Of a DNA stretch of 64,000 nt, positions 1 through 8,337 are shown piece by piece (the stretch's first letter is position 1; each line of letters starts with the position of its first letter). This DNA is from DASQHY01 sp035602605 (GTDB taxonomy: Bacteria > Acidobacteriota > Terriglobia > Acidiferrales > UBA7541). Both the position numbers and the translations under genes were made by a program. A model generated the notes under the pieces. It saw only the letters and a program-made list of their open reading frames with translations, made no database searches and was not told the DNA's origin. The DNA lies in NCBI GenBank assembly GCA_035602605.1, contig DATNLZ010000121.1, positions 1 through 64,000 on the forward strand, given 5' to 3'.

Positions 1-68
1 TGTACCTCGTGCAGTATTTTCAAGCGGTCCCGTTCTCGTTGGCTCAAAGCGATTCGCTCCGTCTCCAT
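1..68 (-). CDS. Transposase N-terminus (partial, runs off left edge)
   Basis: Reading the minus strand from an ATG at 68 gives METERIALSQRERDRLKILH and then EV before the window ends. This opening (ALSQRERDRLKxLHEV) is what I know from helix-turn-helix transposases of the ISNCY-like group that are abundant in soil Acidobacteria. Only 22 codons are present, so no catalytic residue can be seen. The gene points out of the window, with its terminal repeats just upstream at 93-134. The family name is from memory of the motif. Confidence 0.75.
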   Translation of the reverse strand, partial: METERIALSQRERDRLKILHEV

Positions 69-92
69 GGGGCCCTCGTCCATCCATGAAAG

Positions 93-134
93 CGGACATT
101 TCTACTTTGCACAAACCGGACATTCTCATTTTGC
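93..134. repeat. Paired direct repeats at the IS terminus
   Basis: CGGACATTTCTACTTTGC (93-110) and CGGACATTCTCATTTTGC (117-134) match at 15 of 18 positions and are separated by 6 bases, so the period is 24. They lie immediately upstream of the transposase start codon and are probably its binding sites. Confidence 0.7.
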
Positions 135-265
135 GGCGACAAAGCAGCTAATCCAGTTGACTTAGTCGGTCGCGGAGGCATACGATGCGCTCTCGCTCAG
201 CTCTTGTGTCCCATGATTAGAATCAACCTATAACCATGCGGGGGCATGTTCCTCAGGAGGAAGAC

Positions 266-607
266 ATGGCTGGAGTTAAACTTGTTGTCATCTATCCGCG
301 CCCGACTGACGTGCAAGCGTTCGAGAAGCTCTATCAGGAAGAACATGTGCCCATGGCTGTCAAAAATCTCCCTGGGAAAACCAAGTTTGTCGCAACAAAA
401 GTAAGTGGCTCCCCGCAAGGGGAGGCGCCGTACTACCGCATCGCGGAGATTCACTTCCCGTCGCTCGAAGCTCTGCAAGCTTGTGCTGCTTCGAGTGGGG
501 CTCAGGAAACCCTGGCGCATGCGGCGAAAATCTCTACCGGAGGAGCCCCGATTATTCTGATTGCGGAAGAAGAGACATTCAACTTTGCACAGGGAGCAAG
601 GGCGTAA
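266..607 (+). CDS. EthD-family small protein
   Basis: This 113-aa protein begins VKLVVIYPRPTDVQAFEKLY and continues with EEHVPMA, then a Y-R-I-A-E-I-H-F strand. That is the dimeric alpha/beta-barrel pattern of EthD-like proteins. EthD supports ethyl tert-butyl ether degradation in actinobacteria, but most homologues have no known substrate. The ATG at 266 is preferred over one at 236 because CAGGAGGA lies five bases upstream and the fold starts directly at it. It has no operon partner; the IS end lies on one side and the ppc leader on the other. Confidence 0.75.
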   Translation: MAGVKLVVIYPRPTDVQAFEKLYQEEHVPMAVKNLPGKTKFVATKVSGSPQGEAPYYRIAEIHFPSLEALQACAASSGAQETLAHAAKISTGGAPIILIAEEETFNFAQGARA

Positions 608-776
608 CCCGCCTGTCCCGGAAATCTCGATTCGCAGACGTTGCCGCTCCACATCGATTGGGTATAGATTTTTGCCAGTAATACACTTGAGCGATTGATT
701 CGCAAGATTGCTTCGCCTGTTATGCGCCACACTCGCCAAATCGCATTTTATTATTCCCCTAGGGAAACTGCGTCGC

Positions 777-946
777 GGTATGCCCTGCTTGTCGGTGTAT
801 GTCCCATCCCTGGAAGTAGTATTCTAAATATTTGTATGACTACGAGCATACCCGGGAGCGAATAACGACCGGCGAAAAGAGCTTCTAAGTGGAAGCAAGA
901 CCGGGGCCGTTATCCAAGACAGGGATAGCGGTCTTTTATTTTTTTG
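777..946 (+). promoter_or_regulatory. Structured leader RNA of ppc with terminator and antiterminator
   Basis: Four helices can be drawn: 777-783 with 846-852 (GGTATGC/GCATACC), enclosing 816-820 with 839-843 (GTAGT/ACTAC); then 862-867 with 908-913 (ATAACG/CGTTAT) continued by 869-872 with 901-904 (CCGG/CCGG), capped by 881-885 with 892-896 (GCTTC/GAAGC). The 3' arm of the third helix (908-913) is also part of the 5' arm of a terminator (905-915), so the two folds exclude each other. This is the layout of a transcriptional attenuator or riboswitch. I could not match it to a known aptamer class. The ppc start codon is 46 bases after the T-run. Confidence 0.55.
905..946 (+). terminator. Intrinsic terminator in the ppc leader
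   Basis: GGCCGTTATCC (905-915) pairs fully with GGATAGCGGTC (923-933) if two G-U pairs are counted. The loop is 7 bases and the stem is followed by TTTTATTTTTTT. It lies upstream of ppc, so it either ends an upstream transcript or acts as the off state of the leader. The overlap of its 5' arm with an alternative helix favours the second reading. Confidence 0.75.
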
Positions 947-991
947 TCGTCTTAAGACTTTTGAATGGTTCTCTAGGAGAATCCCAAGGGT

Positions 992-3733
992 ATGAAAGAC
1001 AAGAGTGACGAGCTCCTTTGGTCAGCGCGCTCCCAGGAAGAGCGACTTAACGAGATCACCAGCAATGCCCCTGAAGTTAAAGAAGGCCCGTTGCGCCGCG
1101 ACGTGCGTTCTCTAGGTAAACTTCTAGGAGATACCCTGGGGGAACAGGTCAGTCCACAATTTCTTGCCGCGGTCGAGGAGCTTCGCATGATCATGGTGAA
1201 GCGCCGCGAAGCCGAACCTTTTTTGCCGGATGCTTCGCAATTGATGACCAGCGCGCGCGCGCGCGTAATGGCTATGTCAACTTCTGATGCTCAGCGCATG
1301 ACCAAGGCCTTCGCCACCTACTTTGAGCTAATCAACCTCGCTGAAACCAATCATCGACAGCGCAGAAAGCGTGCCGCACAGCTTCGCAAGGATCAGGCTT
1401 ACCAGCCAGGGTCCTTCCTCGGCACATTACAACGCATGAAAAAGGCCGGATATCCAGCAGAGCAAGCGCTCGACGCTTTACGCAAGATTCAGGTTATACC
1501 CGTCTTCACTGCACATCCGACGGAAGTCTCCAGGCGCACAGTTCTTTTTAAGCGCAGAAGAATTGCCGAGCAATTGGAGCAGTTTGACAAACTGCCGCTC
1601 ACAGACGCCGCCGCTCACGATGGCCAGGAAGCGATTGCCGCCGAAATCGCCGGGCTGTGGCAAACCGATGAGGTGCGGCGCAAACAGCCGAGCGTCCGCG
1701 ATGAAATCAAAATGTGCCTGGATATTTACCGCAGCTGTTTGATCGAGTCTTTACCCGCTTTGTATCAAGAACTTTCCAGCGCGTTTAGTGAAGTATATGG
1801 AGACCATCCCGAAATCCCGGATGTGCTCCGCTTTGGATCTTGGATTGGGGGCGACCGCGACGGGAATCCCAACGTGACGGCAACCTCTACGCACGATGCC
1901 GTGCAGATGGCGCGAGCCGTGATCCTTAAATATTACGTGCGCGCGACACGCAGATTGCTCGAGTTACTGAGCTCTTCGTGCCAACAGATCGGAGTCTCAC
2001 CAGATCTTTTGCGTCTTCGTGACCTCTACGTGAAAACGATTAGACCGCGCAAACCACCGTGGGGTCCGGAAGATGAAATCTACCGTGTTGTGCTAGCCAG
2101 AATGGAGGAGCGGTTGTTACTGGCACTGGAACTCTCACCTAGTGAAAAAGCCTATTCATCCGCTGATGAATTCATCGCTGATTTAAACATCCTACGTAAT
2201 AGCCTCTTGCAGAATCGTGGCGAGAGACTCGCTAAAAATATTCTCCAGCCATTGCTCCGACGGGTGGAATGTTTCGGCTTTCATTTGCACACCATCGATA
2301 TCCGCCAGCATGCGGATATTCATCAGCAAGCCTTAAGAGAAGTTTGCGGAACGTCCAAAGCCTTGGCCCCACCTTCCGAGGCGACGCTCACCCTGATGGA
2401 CACGATGCGCATGATCGCCCGGCTCAAACGCGACTATCCGCCGCAGTCGATTCAGCACTACGTCATCAGCGGCGTCGCCCTCGCAGATGATGTTCTGGCC
2501 CTCGCGCGGCTGGCGGAGCTCAATGAGATTAGGGTGACGGCCACGAAGAATGACCCGGGTTTGATGCCGGTCCCTCTTTTTGAATCCATTGAAAGCTTGC
2601 GAGCAGCTCCGGAACAATGCCGCAGACTCTGGACTCTTCCTGAGTATGCCAGATTCCTGGATTCATGGGGCCGTCGTCAGGAAGTGATGTTGGGATATTC
2701 CGATTCAAATAAAGACGGCGGCATGCTGACGAGCACCTGGGAAATTTACAAAGCGCATCGGGAATTGCATCGTGTAGCGGCGGAATGCGGAGTCAAACTG
2801 CGAATGTTCCACGGACGCGGCGGCACGGTAGGAAGAGGCGGCGGGCCCACTCACCGAGCCATCATCGCGCAGCCATTTGGTGCTTTTGAGGGGGAGCTCC
2901 GAATCACCGAACAGGGCGAGGTCTTGAATTGGAAATATTCAGCCCCGACTCTAGCCGAGTGGAATTTGGAGTTGATGGTGGCCGCCTCTCTCGAGGCTCT
3001 GGCGCGGCCAGAGCGACAAGATTTCGCGGCCGACGAAGAAAAATGGGAGAGCGCCCTCGAGGAAATGTCGCAAGTTGCATTTGAATTCTATCGCGAGAAA
3101 ATCGTTATCAACCCGGAGGTAATCACCTATTTCAACGAGGCCACACCGGTGAAGGAGCTTGAACTGGCCAGGATTGGTTCACGTCCGTCGCACAGGCCTG
3201 CAGGTGCGGGCTGGGGAAAACTCCGCGCAATTCCGTGGGTCTTTGGATGGATGCAGAGCCGCCACGTACTTCCGGCGTGGTTTGGCGTCGGCCACGCCCT
3301 AGAACGGTTTGCGGCGAAGAGCATCCAAAATGAAAAGCTACTAGGTGACATGCTCACACGCTTCCATCTCTTTGAGGACATGATCCGCAATGTGGAGATG
3401 GGACTTGCCAAAGCTGATTTCGAAATCGCGCGCTTGTATGCTTCTTTGGTCAAGGATGAGGGCATTCGCGAGCGAACCTTTTCGCTGTTAAAAAATGAGT
3501 TCGACAGAACCACGAGAATGATTCTGAACATCACGGGACAGTCTCGGCTTCTGGAAACCAATCATGTGTTGGATCGTTCGATTCGATTGCGAAATCCGTA
3601 CGTCGACCCCATGAGCCTGATTCAACTCGATCTATTGCGCCGTAAGCGCGCTGGCGAAGATACGCCGGAATTGAATTATGCGCTCGGCGCCACAATCAAC
3701 GGAATCTCTGCCGGGCTGCGCAACACTGGGTAA
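992..3733 (+). CDS. ppc: Phosphoenolpyruvate carboxylase
   Basis: This cytosolic enzyme carboxylates PEP with bicarbonate to give oxaloacetate, refilling the TCA cycle and supplying aspartate- and glutamate-family carbon. The 913 aa are normal for a bacterial PEPC. Visible family motifs are TAHPTE (catalytic His175), FGSWIGGDRDGNPNVT, GYSDSNKDGG (Lys near 574), FHGRGGTVGRGGGPTH, and the C-terminal NGISAGLRNTG, which is the conserved end of the family. TAGGAGA lies about ten bases before the ATG. The gene is monocistronic and preceded by the leader at 777-946, so control by transcription attenuation is likely. Confidence 0.97.
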   Translation: MKDKSDELLWSARSQEERLNEITSNAPEVKEGPLRRDVRSLGKLLGDTLGEQVSPQFLAAVEELRMIMVKRREAEPFLPDASQLMTSARARVMAMSTSDAQRMTKAFATYFELINLAETNHRQRRKRAAQLRKDQAYQPGSFLGTLQRMKKAGYPAEQALDALRKIQVIPVFTAHPTEVSRRTVLFKRRRIAEQLEQFDKLPLTDAAAHDGQEAIAAEIAGLWQTDEVRRKQPSVRDEIKMCLDIYRSCLIESLPALYQELSSAFSEVYGDHPEIPDVLRFGSWIGGDRDGNPNVTATSTHDAVQMARAVILKYYVRATRRLLELLSSSCQQIGVSPDLLRLRDLYVKTIRPRKPPWGPEDEIYRVVLARMEERLLLALELSPSEKAYSSADEFIADLNILRNSLLQNRGERLAKNILQPLLRRVECFGFHLHTIDIRQHADIHQQALREVCGTSKALAPPSEATLTLMDTMRMIARLKRDYPPQSIQHYVISGVALADDVLALARLAELNEIRVTATKNDPGLMPVPLFESIESLRAAPEQCRRLWTLPEYARFLDSWGRRQEVMLGYSDSNKDGGMLTSTWEIYKAHRELHRVAAECGVKLRMFHGRGGTVGRGGGPTHRAIIAQPFGAFEGELRITEQGEVLNWKYSAPTLAEWNLELMVAASLEALARPERQDFAADEEKWESALEEMSQVAFEFYREKIVINPEVITYFNEATPVKELELARIGSRPSHRPAGAGWGKLRAIPWVFGWMQSRHVLPAWFGVGHALERFAAKSIQNEKLLGDMLTRFHLFEDMIRNVEMGLAKADFEIARLYASLVKDEGIRERTFSLLKNEFDRTTRMILNITGQSRLLETNHVLDRSIRLRNPYVDPMSLIQLDLLRRKRAGEDTPELNYALGATINGISAGLRNTG

Positions 3734-3806
3734 TCGTAGCTTTCGTGAAAGACGAGTGGAGAAGTAACGGGCGATGCGACCGTCGGCCGTCGTTGCGGGA
3801 ACGGCC

Positions 3807-3956
3807 TTAGCGCTGCGATTGGTTGCGGCATTCTGTGGTCTGACGTGATAGCTGACGCCAGGTCAGTAAAGCGGCGAAACCACAACCCACTAAGACCGGT
3901 AATAGAGGACCCCCCCCTGCGAGGCGAAGAAGCAGGCTGATAGAAAGTAATGCCAT
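3807..3956 (-). pseudogene. Remnant/paralogue of the 52-aa membrane protein
   Basis: Minus-strand translation from ATG at 3956 gives 49 aa containing GGGPLLPVLVGCGFAALLTW, close to GVPIVPVLAGCGLAALMTW in the small protein at 5896-6054. The N-terminal part no longer aligns, and the original start, which should overlap the end of the preceding gene, is out of frame. A run of eight C at 3910-3917 lies inside it. The frame is still open, so expression cannot be excluded. Its upstream partners in the same order are clearly broken, so I read it as part of a decayed cassette copy. Confidence 0.6.
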
Positions 3957-3962
3957 TTGACT

Positions 3963-4435
3963 TCATTTCCAAACGATATACAGCCAAGAAGCGGTCAATA
4001 GCAATAATAGAAAACCGATTGCCGGAACGTTGAGCGATTTCGTCCACAGCGGCCGGGTCAGGCTGCTGGGTCTCAGCCGGCGGATTTCGCAAAGCTGTCG
4101 GCGGGCGATCGCAAGTTCCGCCACGCTGCAAGCCAAGTCCAGCGCGTGGATTGTCTCCTCTTCAACCCGATCTACTACACGAAGGCGGTACAGCAGCTCT
4201 GAATATTTGAGTTGCACGAAGAAATTTTCCGGCTCAATACTGCGCCTCTTCCAGCGCGTCCACGGAGCGTTGTGGATCGTAGTTCATCGCGCGCGTGATG
4301 CCGAGGCAGGTGCGCACGTCGGTAGTGTCCGGATTTTGCTCGCAGGCTTCCTGGAGAGACGCGATACCGTTCGCGCCGTCCACAGGGACGGCGCCTGCCG
4401 GCTGGTCGATGTGTGCATCTCCGGGTCGATAAATT
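3963..4435 (-). pseudogene. Frameshifted copy of the tail-anchored helical-repeat protein
   Basis: The 5' part reads IASLQEACEQNPD, then RTCLGITRAMNYDPQRSVDA and LEEAQY and a stop. The 3' part, in another frame, reads EPENFFVQLKYSELLYRL and ends in a transmembrane tail (VPAIGFLLLLLTASWLYIVW). Both parts align in order with the intact protein at 6045-6584 (IASLTEACAHNPASADLRIC, MEPQNFLAQFKYAELLYRL, VPLLGLVLIMMVVSILFVVF). The frame is lost near 4240 by a small deletion at the codon equivalent to Cys-Gly-Met. No usable start codon is seen. Confidence 0.8.
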
Positions 4436-4448
4436 CCACCGAGAATGA

Positions 4449-4695
4449 TTAGTCCTCAGACCAAACGACCAGAGCATCTTCTGGATAAGGGTTCATGCCA
4501 AACTCAGGCACGTCGAGGCCCTCCAGTTCAACCTCTGGCGCGACGCGCAAACTCTTGATTTTGTTCACGACCGTAAAGACGCCGTACGTCGTGCCGAATG
4601 CTTCAAATCGCGCAGAGTGTGGCGCCCATCAGCTGGCAGGGAAATTGTCACGTGTCGCCGTGAAGCAATCCTGTGACTCCTTGGCCGGCGTGTTC
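4449..4695 (-). pseudogene. 3' remnant of an ammonium transporter gene
   Basis: Minus-strand translation gives GLLHGDT, stop, QFPCQLMGATLCAI, then after a frameshift AFGTTYGVFTVVNKIKSLRV and ELEGLDVPEFGMNPYPEDAL before a TAA at 4449. This is the last membrane helix and cytoplasmic tail of an Amt protein (compare ELEGLDLPEMGALGYPEFEL in the gene at 6597). Everything upstream of about 4695 is gone. It precedes the broken helical-repeat gene in the same order as in the living cassette, so 3807-4695 is the decayed 3' end of a second amt cassette. Confidence 0.8.
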
Positions 4696-4716
4696 GCGTT
4701 GTTGTGAGGAATCCGG

Positions 4717-5886
4717 CTAGACCTCGGCGGGCACCAATGTGGGAGTCCGGAAAGCGATTTTCAGAAGAAGCGGTGTGAGCAGGGTTGTCGCCACGGCCAT
4801 GAACACGACCACGCTGTAAACCTCCGTGCTAATCACCGCCATCCCCAGGCCGATCTGCGCCACCACCATACCCACTTCTCCCCGCGGCACCATACCCAGA
4901 CCGATCTTCAACATGTTTTTCCAGCCGAGCGAGATGGCCCCGAGGCCGCAGCCGACCAGCTTCGTCACCACGGCCGCGGCCAAAATCACCAGTGCCAGCG
5001 CAATCGTCGACCGAGAACGGAACACTCCGAAATTCAGGTGCAGTCCGATGCCCGCAAGGAAAAAGGGCACCAGCAGCTCGCTCACGCCCCGGGTCAACGT
5101 GCGCATACGGGCGTCGGAACTGTCCGAGAGCGCGAGGCCCGCCAGAAACGCCCCAACGATCGCGGCAACCCCGGTGTACTGCGCCAGCAGCGCCATCGCG
5201 AACAGGAACACCAGCGCAATATGAAACTCCGCTTCATCGGCACGCGCACGCGATCCAAAGATCGGCAGCACGCGTTTCACCGCCGTCGTGCCCCAAATCG
5301 CCATAACCACGGTGAACGCCGTCGCCAGCAACGCGACCAGCGCAATCTCCCAGAGATTGACCCGGCCGCGCGCCACGCTGCTGACTACCGCCAGCACGAT
5401 CAGCCCGAGAACATCGTCAATCACTGCAGCAGCCAGGATGACCTGGCTGGCCATCTCATGAAGCAACCCACGCGCCGAAAGCACCGACGCAGTGATTCCC
5501 ACGCTGGTGGCCACCATCGCCGCCCCGACAAAAACCGATTCGATTTGCGGTGCTCCCCAGGCGGCCAGAATTCCCCACCCGGCGAAAAATGGAATGATCA
5601 CGCCTATAGTTGCCACCAGCGTAGCCTTCCCGCCCACCTTCAACAGTTCGGAGGCCTTGACCTCGAGGCCAACGCCAAAAAGCAGAAACATCACGCCCAG
5701 ATCCGACAGTGCCTTTAAAGTTTCGTTGGGATTGATCCACCCGAGGACGCTAGGCCCGACCATTGCGCCGGCCAGGATTTCGCCGACGATGCCAGGCTGG
5801 CCCAGCCGTTCGCACAGCTCCGCCAGAAGCTTGGCGGAACCGAAAATAATCAGCAGGGCAAGAGGTAGGGGTAGCGGATCGTGCAT
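4717..5886 (-). CDS. CPA2-type cation:proton antiporter
   Basis: This 389-aa integral membrane protein has about 12 hydrophobic segments and the Kef/NapA-like layout: GIVGEILAGAMVGPSVLGW near the N-terminus, VIDDVLGLIVLAVV (the Asp-Asp region of the ion site) in the middle, and MVPRGEVGMVVAQIGLG near the C-terminus. It probably exchanges Na+ or K+ for H+ across the inner membrane. There is no C-terminal TrkA-N domain, unlike full KefB/KefC. It is the last gene of the ammonium-transporter cluster, 9 bases after the small membrane gene. Proton and ammonium balance could explain the linkage, but that is inference. Confidence 0.9.
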   Translation of the reverse strand: MHDPLPLPLALLIIFGSAKLLAELCERLGQPGIVGEILAGAMVGPSVLGWINPNETLKALSDLGVMFLLFGVGLEVKASELLKVGGKATLVATIGVIIPFFAGWGILAAWGAPQIESVFVGAAMVATSVGITASVLSARGLLHEMASQVILAAAVIDDVLGLIVLAVVSSVARGRVNLWEIALVALLATAFTVVMAIWGTTAVKRVLPIFGSRARADEAEFHIALVFLFAMALLAQYTGVAAIVGAFLAGLALSDSSDARMRTLTRGVSELLVPFFLAGIGLHLNFGVFRSRSTIALALVILAAAVVTKLVGCGLGAISLGWKNMLKIGLGMVPRGEVGMVVAQIGLGMAVISTEVYSVVVFMAVATTLLTPLLLKIAFRTPTLVPAEV

Positions 5887-5895
5887 TTCGCGATC

Positions 5896-6054
5896 TCAGC
5901 GGCGCTTCGCGGATTGCCGAGACATCTTGCGCCAGGTCATCAGCGCGGCCAAACCACAGCCCGCCAGAACGGGCACGATCGGGACGCCCCGGGAGATCAG
6001 CAAGTAAGCCGCCATCACGGCAGCCCCCAAATAAAAACTCCATTTCAAGTCCAT
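5896..6054 (-). CDS. 52-aa membrane protein
   Basis: From ATG at 6054 the frame encodes MDLKWSFYLGAAVMAAYLLI, a turn, GVPIVPVLAGCGLAALMTW, and a basic tail (RKMSRQSAKRR). Two helices with a positive C-terminus suggest a small inner-membrane protein with a cytosolic tail. The start overlaps the last 10 bases of the preceding gene (stop at 6045), which points to translational coupling. A related 49-aa frame sits in the decayed cassette at 3807-3956, and that conservation supports it being a real gene. Function is unknown. Confidence 0.7.
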   Translation of the reverse strand: MDLKWSFYLGAAVMAAYLLISRGVPIVPVLAGCGLAALMTWRKMSRQSAKRR

Positions 6055-6584
6055 CGGAACACCACGAAAAGAATGCTCACGACCATCATAATCAAAACCA
6101 AACCAAGCAGGGGAACTTTCAGCGACTTCGACCACGTGGGCTTCTGTCTGCCCTCGCGGAGGAGCCTGCGGATTTCCGAAAGCTGATGCCGTGCCTGGTT
6201 GAGTTCCCAGCCGTTGGTTGCCAGTTCGAGCGCACGCGTGGTTTCCCCGCGCGCACGGTCCAGAGCGCGCAGGCGATAGAGCAGTTCGGCATACTTGAAT
6301 TGCGCAAGAAAGTTTTGCGGCTCCATGCCGCAGGCCTCTTCGAGCGCATCCATCGACCGATAGGCGTCATAGTTCATCGCGTGGGCCATGCCCAGGCAGA
6401 TGCGCAGGTCTGCGCTAGCGGGATTGTGGGCACAGGCCTCGGTCAGCGAGGCAATGACTTCCGCCAGTTTTTCCGGCGGAACAGAATGCGGATCCCGCCA
6501 GGGAAGGGCGGGGAGACGGGGAAACTCGATGCCGGGAGCCAGAGCTCCCGGCCGAGGTTGCATTGCTGTCGTGGTGGGAGTCAT
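6045..6584 (-). CDS. Helical-repeat (TPR-like) protein with C-terminal membrane anchor
   Basis: This protein of 179 aa has a proline-rich N-terminus, a helical region with TPR-like spacing (LTEACAHNPASADLRICLG, LEEACGMEPQNFLAQFKYAE, LYRLRALDRARGETTRALEL), then a single hydrophobic tail helix (VPLLGLVLIMMVVSILFVVF). That predicts a tail-anchored cytosolic scaffold. It begins 12 bases after the amt stop, with GAGGAGG upstream, and overlaps the next gene. A frameshifted copy follows an amt remnant at 3963-4435, so the protein travels with Amt. I infer a role in Amt or PII assembly, without direct evidence. Confidence 0.75.
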   Translation of the reverse strand: MTPTTTAMQPRPGALAPGIEFPRLPALPWRDPHSVPPEKLAEVIASLTEACAHNPASADLRICLGMAHAMNYDAYRSMDALEEACGMEPQNFLAQFKYAELLYRLRALDRARGETTRALELATNGWELNQARHQLSEIRRLLREGRQKPTWSKSLKVPLLGLVLIMMVVSILFVVFRWT

Positions 6585-6596
6585 GAGAAGTCCTCC

Positions 6597-8252
6597 TCAC
6601 ATCTCTGACTTCAGCTCGAACTCGGGATAGCCCAGCGCTCCCATTTCAGGAAGGTCCAAGCCCTCGAGTTCCGTTTTAGCCGAGACGCGCTGGCCCATGA
6701 TCCAATCGATCAGCAGGTTGAAGACAAAACTGAGCGTGAAGACAAAACCGACCAGGGTGACAATGCCGATCAACTGCGCCACGAGTTGGCCACCATTGTC
6801 GCCATAAAAGATACCGGTGACCGAGCCGGTTACGCCGTTCCATGAGCCGCCGTAGTTGCTCTTTCCGTCGGCGAAAAGGCCGATGGAAAGCACACCCCAG
6901 AGGCCGTTGGCGCCGTGGACGGAAATGGCCCCGACTGGATCGTCTACCTTCATAACGCGATCAATGAACTCGACCGAAATGCAGACCAGCACGCCAGCGA
7001 TGAGGCCAATGATCACGGCCCCAACCGGATTGACGAAACCCGAAGGCGCCGTGATGGCCACCAGGCCGGCGAGAAGGCCGTTGCCGCTCATCGAAGCGTC
7101 CGGTTTACCATAGCGGAGCCACATGTACAGCATCGCCGCGAACGAGCCGGCCATGCCCGCGAGCATGGTGTTGACCGCGATCGAGCCGATGCGCAGATTG
7201 CCATTGCTCGAAGCGCCCAGCGTCGAGCCGGGGTTGAATCCGAACCAGCCGAAGGCCAGGATGAAGCAGCCGGTCAGGACAATCACGATATCGTGCGCCA
7301 GGATCGCGTTGGACTTCCCTTCCCGGGTGTACTTGCCGATGCGCGGCCCGATGATCATCGACGCGGCAAGGGCGGTGATTCCCCCGACCGAATGCACCAC
7401 GCCCGATCCAGCAAAGTCACAGTAGCCCTTGCCCAAGCCGAAGTTCGTCCCGAGCGCGGAAAGCCACCCGCCGCCCCACGCCCAATTGGCAAAGATTGGA
7501 TAGGTAAACGCGCCCATGAGGAACGAGGAGACGACGAAGGCCGCGTACTTCCAGCGTTCGGCGCAAGCCCCAGTGACAATGGTAAGAGCCGTATCCATGA
7601 ACACCATTTGGAACAGAAAGAGCACCATGACGCCGACGTCGTAAGTTCCCTTGTGGACCAGGAACAGTCCGTTCTGGCCAAAAAGCCCAAATGACTTGCC
7701 GAACAACGTGACGGCGTATTCCGCGCTCAGGGGAGCAGTTCCACCAAGGTTGGCGACGGCGCCGACGCCACCCTCCTGTATGGGGAAGCCAATGAGCCAG
7801 TAAGCCAGCATTCCGACGCCATAAACCATGAAGTTCATCATCATGGTGTGGTTCGCATTCTTAGCGCGACACAGGCCCGTCTCGACGAGGGCAAACCCCG
7901 CTTGCATAAACATGACCAAGAAACCGGTGACGAGGGTCCAAACAAAGTTGATGGCAATCTTGTTTTGTCCGACCTGGTTCGCCATGTCGCTGATCGTTAG
8001 GCCCTTCTTGGGATCACTCACAGTAACGTCGCTTACATTCCCCGTCAGGGAGCCATCCGGGTCACCTTTAGCGCGTGCGTCTGCCGGGGGCACAGGCGTA
8101 TTCGCCAAATCGGTATCCATAATCGGTTTCGGCACGGACGGCGTGGTTGCTGGCGCTGTTGGAGCCGCCGGTACTGCAGGAGGTGTTTGGGAATAAGCCA
8201 GCGGTACAAGACAGAGCACTACCACCAGGACCGTTTTCATTCTTATTCTCAT
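6597..8252 (-). CDS. amt: Ammonium transporter (second copy in cluster)
   Basis: This Amt/Rh-family inner-membrane ammonium channel has a cleavable-type signal (MKTVLVVVLCLVPLAYS), an Ala/Pro-rich linker of about 60 aa, and then the Amt core. The twin pore histidines are visible in GSGVVHSVGG and SVHGANGLWG, and the cytoplasmic tail reads GLDLPEMGALGYPEFEL, the region that PII normally gates. Possible starts are GTG 8258, ATG 8252 and ATG 8240; AAGGA sits ten bases before 8252. The upstream amt gene ends in a terminator at 8338-8382, so this copy probably has its own promoter or is expressed by read-through. Confidence 0.93.
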   Translation of the reverse strand: MRIRMKTVLVVVLCLVPLAYSQTPPAVPAAPTAPATTPSVPKPIMDTDLANTPVPPADARAKGDPDGSLTGNVSDVTVSDPKKGLTISDMANQVGQNKIAINFVWTLVTGFLVMFMQAGFALVETGLCRAKNANHTMMMNFMVYGVGMLAYWLIGFPIQEGGVGAVANLGGTAPLSAEYAVTLFGKSFGLFGQNGLFLVHKGTYDVGVMVLFLFQMVFMDTALTIVTGACAERWKYAAFVVSSFLMGAFTYPIFANWAWGGGWLSALGTNFGLGKGYCDFAGSGVVHSVGGITALAASMIIGPRIGKYTREGKSNAILAHDIVIVLTGCFILAFGWFGFNPGSTLGASSNGNLRIGSIAVNTMLAGMAGSFAAMLYMWLRYGKPDASMSGNGLLAGLVAITAPSGFVNPVGAVIIGLIAGVLVCISVEFIDRVMKVDDPVGAISVHGANGLWGVLSIGLFADGKSNYGGSWNGVTGSVTGIFYGDNGGQLVAQLIGIVTLVGFVFTLSFVFNLLIDWIMGQRVSAKTELEGLDLPEMGALGYPEFELKSEM

Positions 8253-8337
8253 CCTCACCTTATCCTTTCTCTCGTTGTCTCTCGTTGTTTTGCTCTCAGA
8301 TATTCAGTAACGCCCGACCGGGACACACATGACTTCG

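Larger units (their letters stand above)
1..134 (-). mobile_element. End of an insertion sequence
   Basis: This stretch combines the first codons of a transposase (1-68, minus) with a pair of direct 18-base repeats (93-110 and 117-134) lying between the start codon and the flanking DNA. That is the expected layout of an IS end, with transposase-binding repeats at the terminus. The other end and any target duplication lie outside the window, so intactness cannot be judged. The outer boundary near 134 is inferred from the second repeat. Confidence 0.65.

Noticed and set aside
777..946. Reading the ppc leader as 6S, SRP or a known riboswitch
   Set aside because: None of the motifs I know for SRP RNA, TPP, cobalamin, glycine, c-di-GMP, fluoride or manganese elements is visible, so I left the class open.
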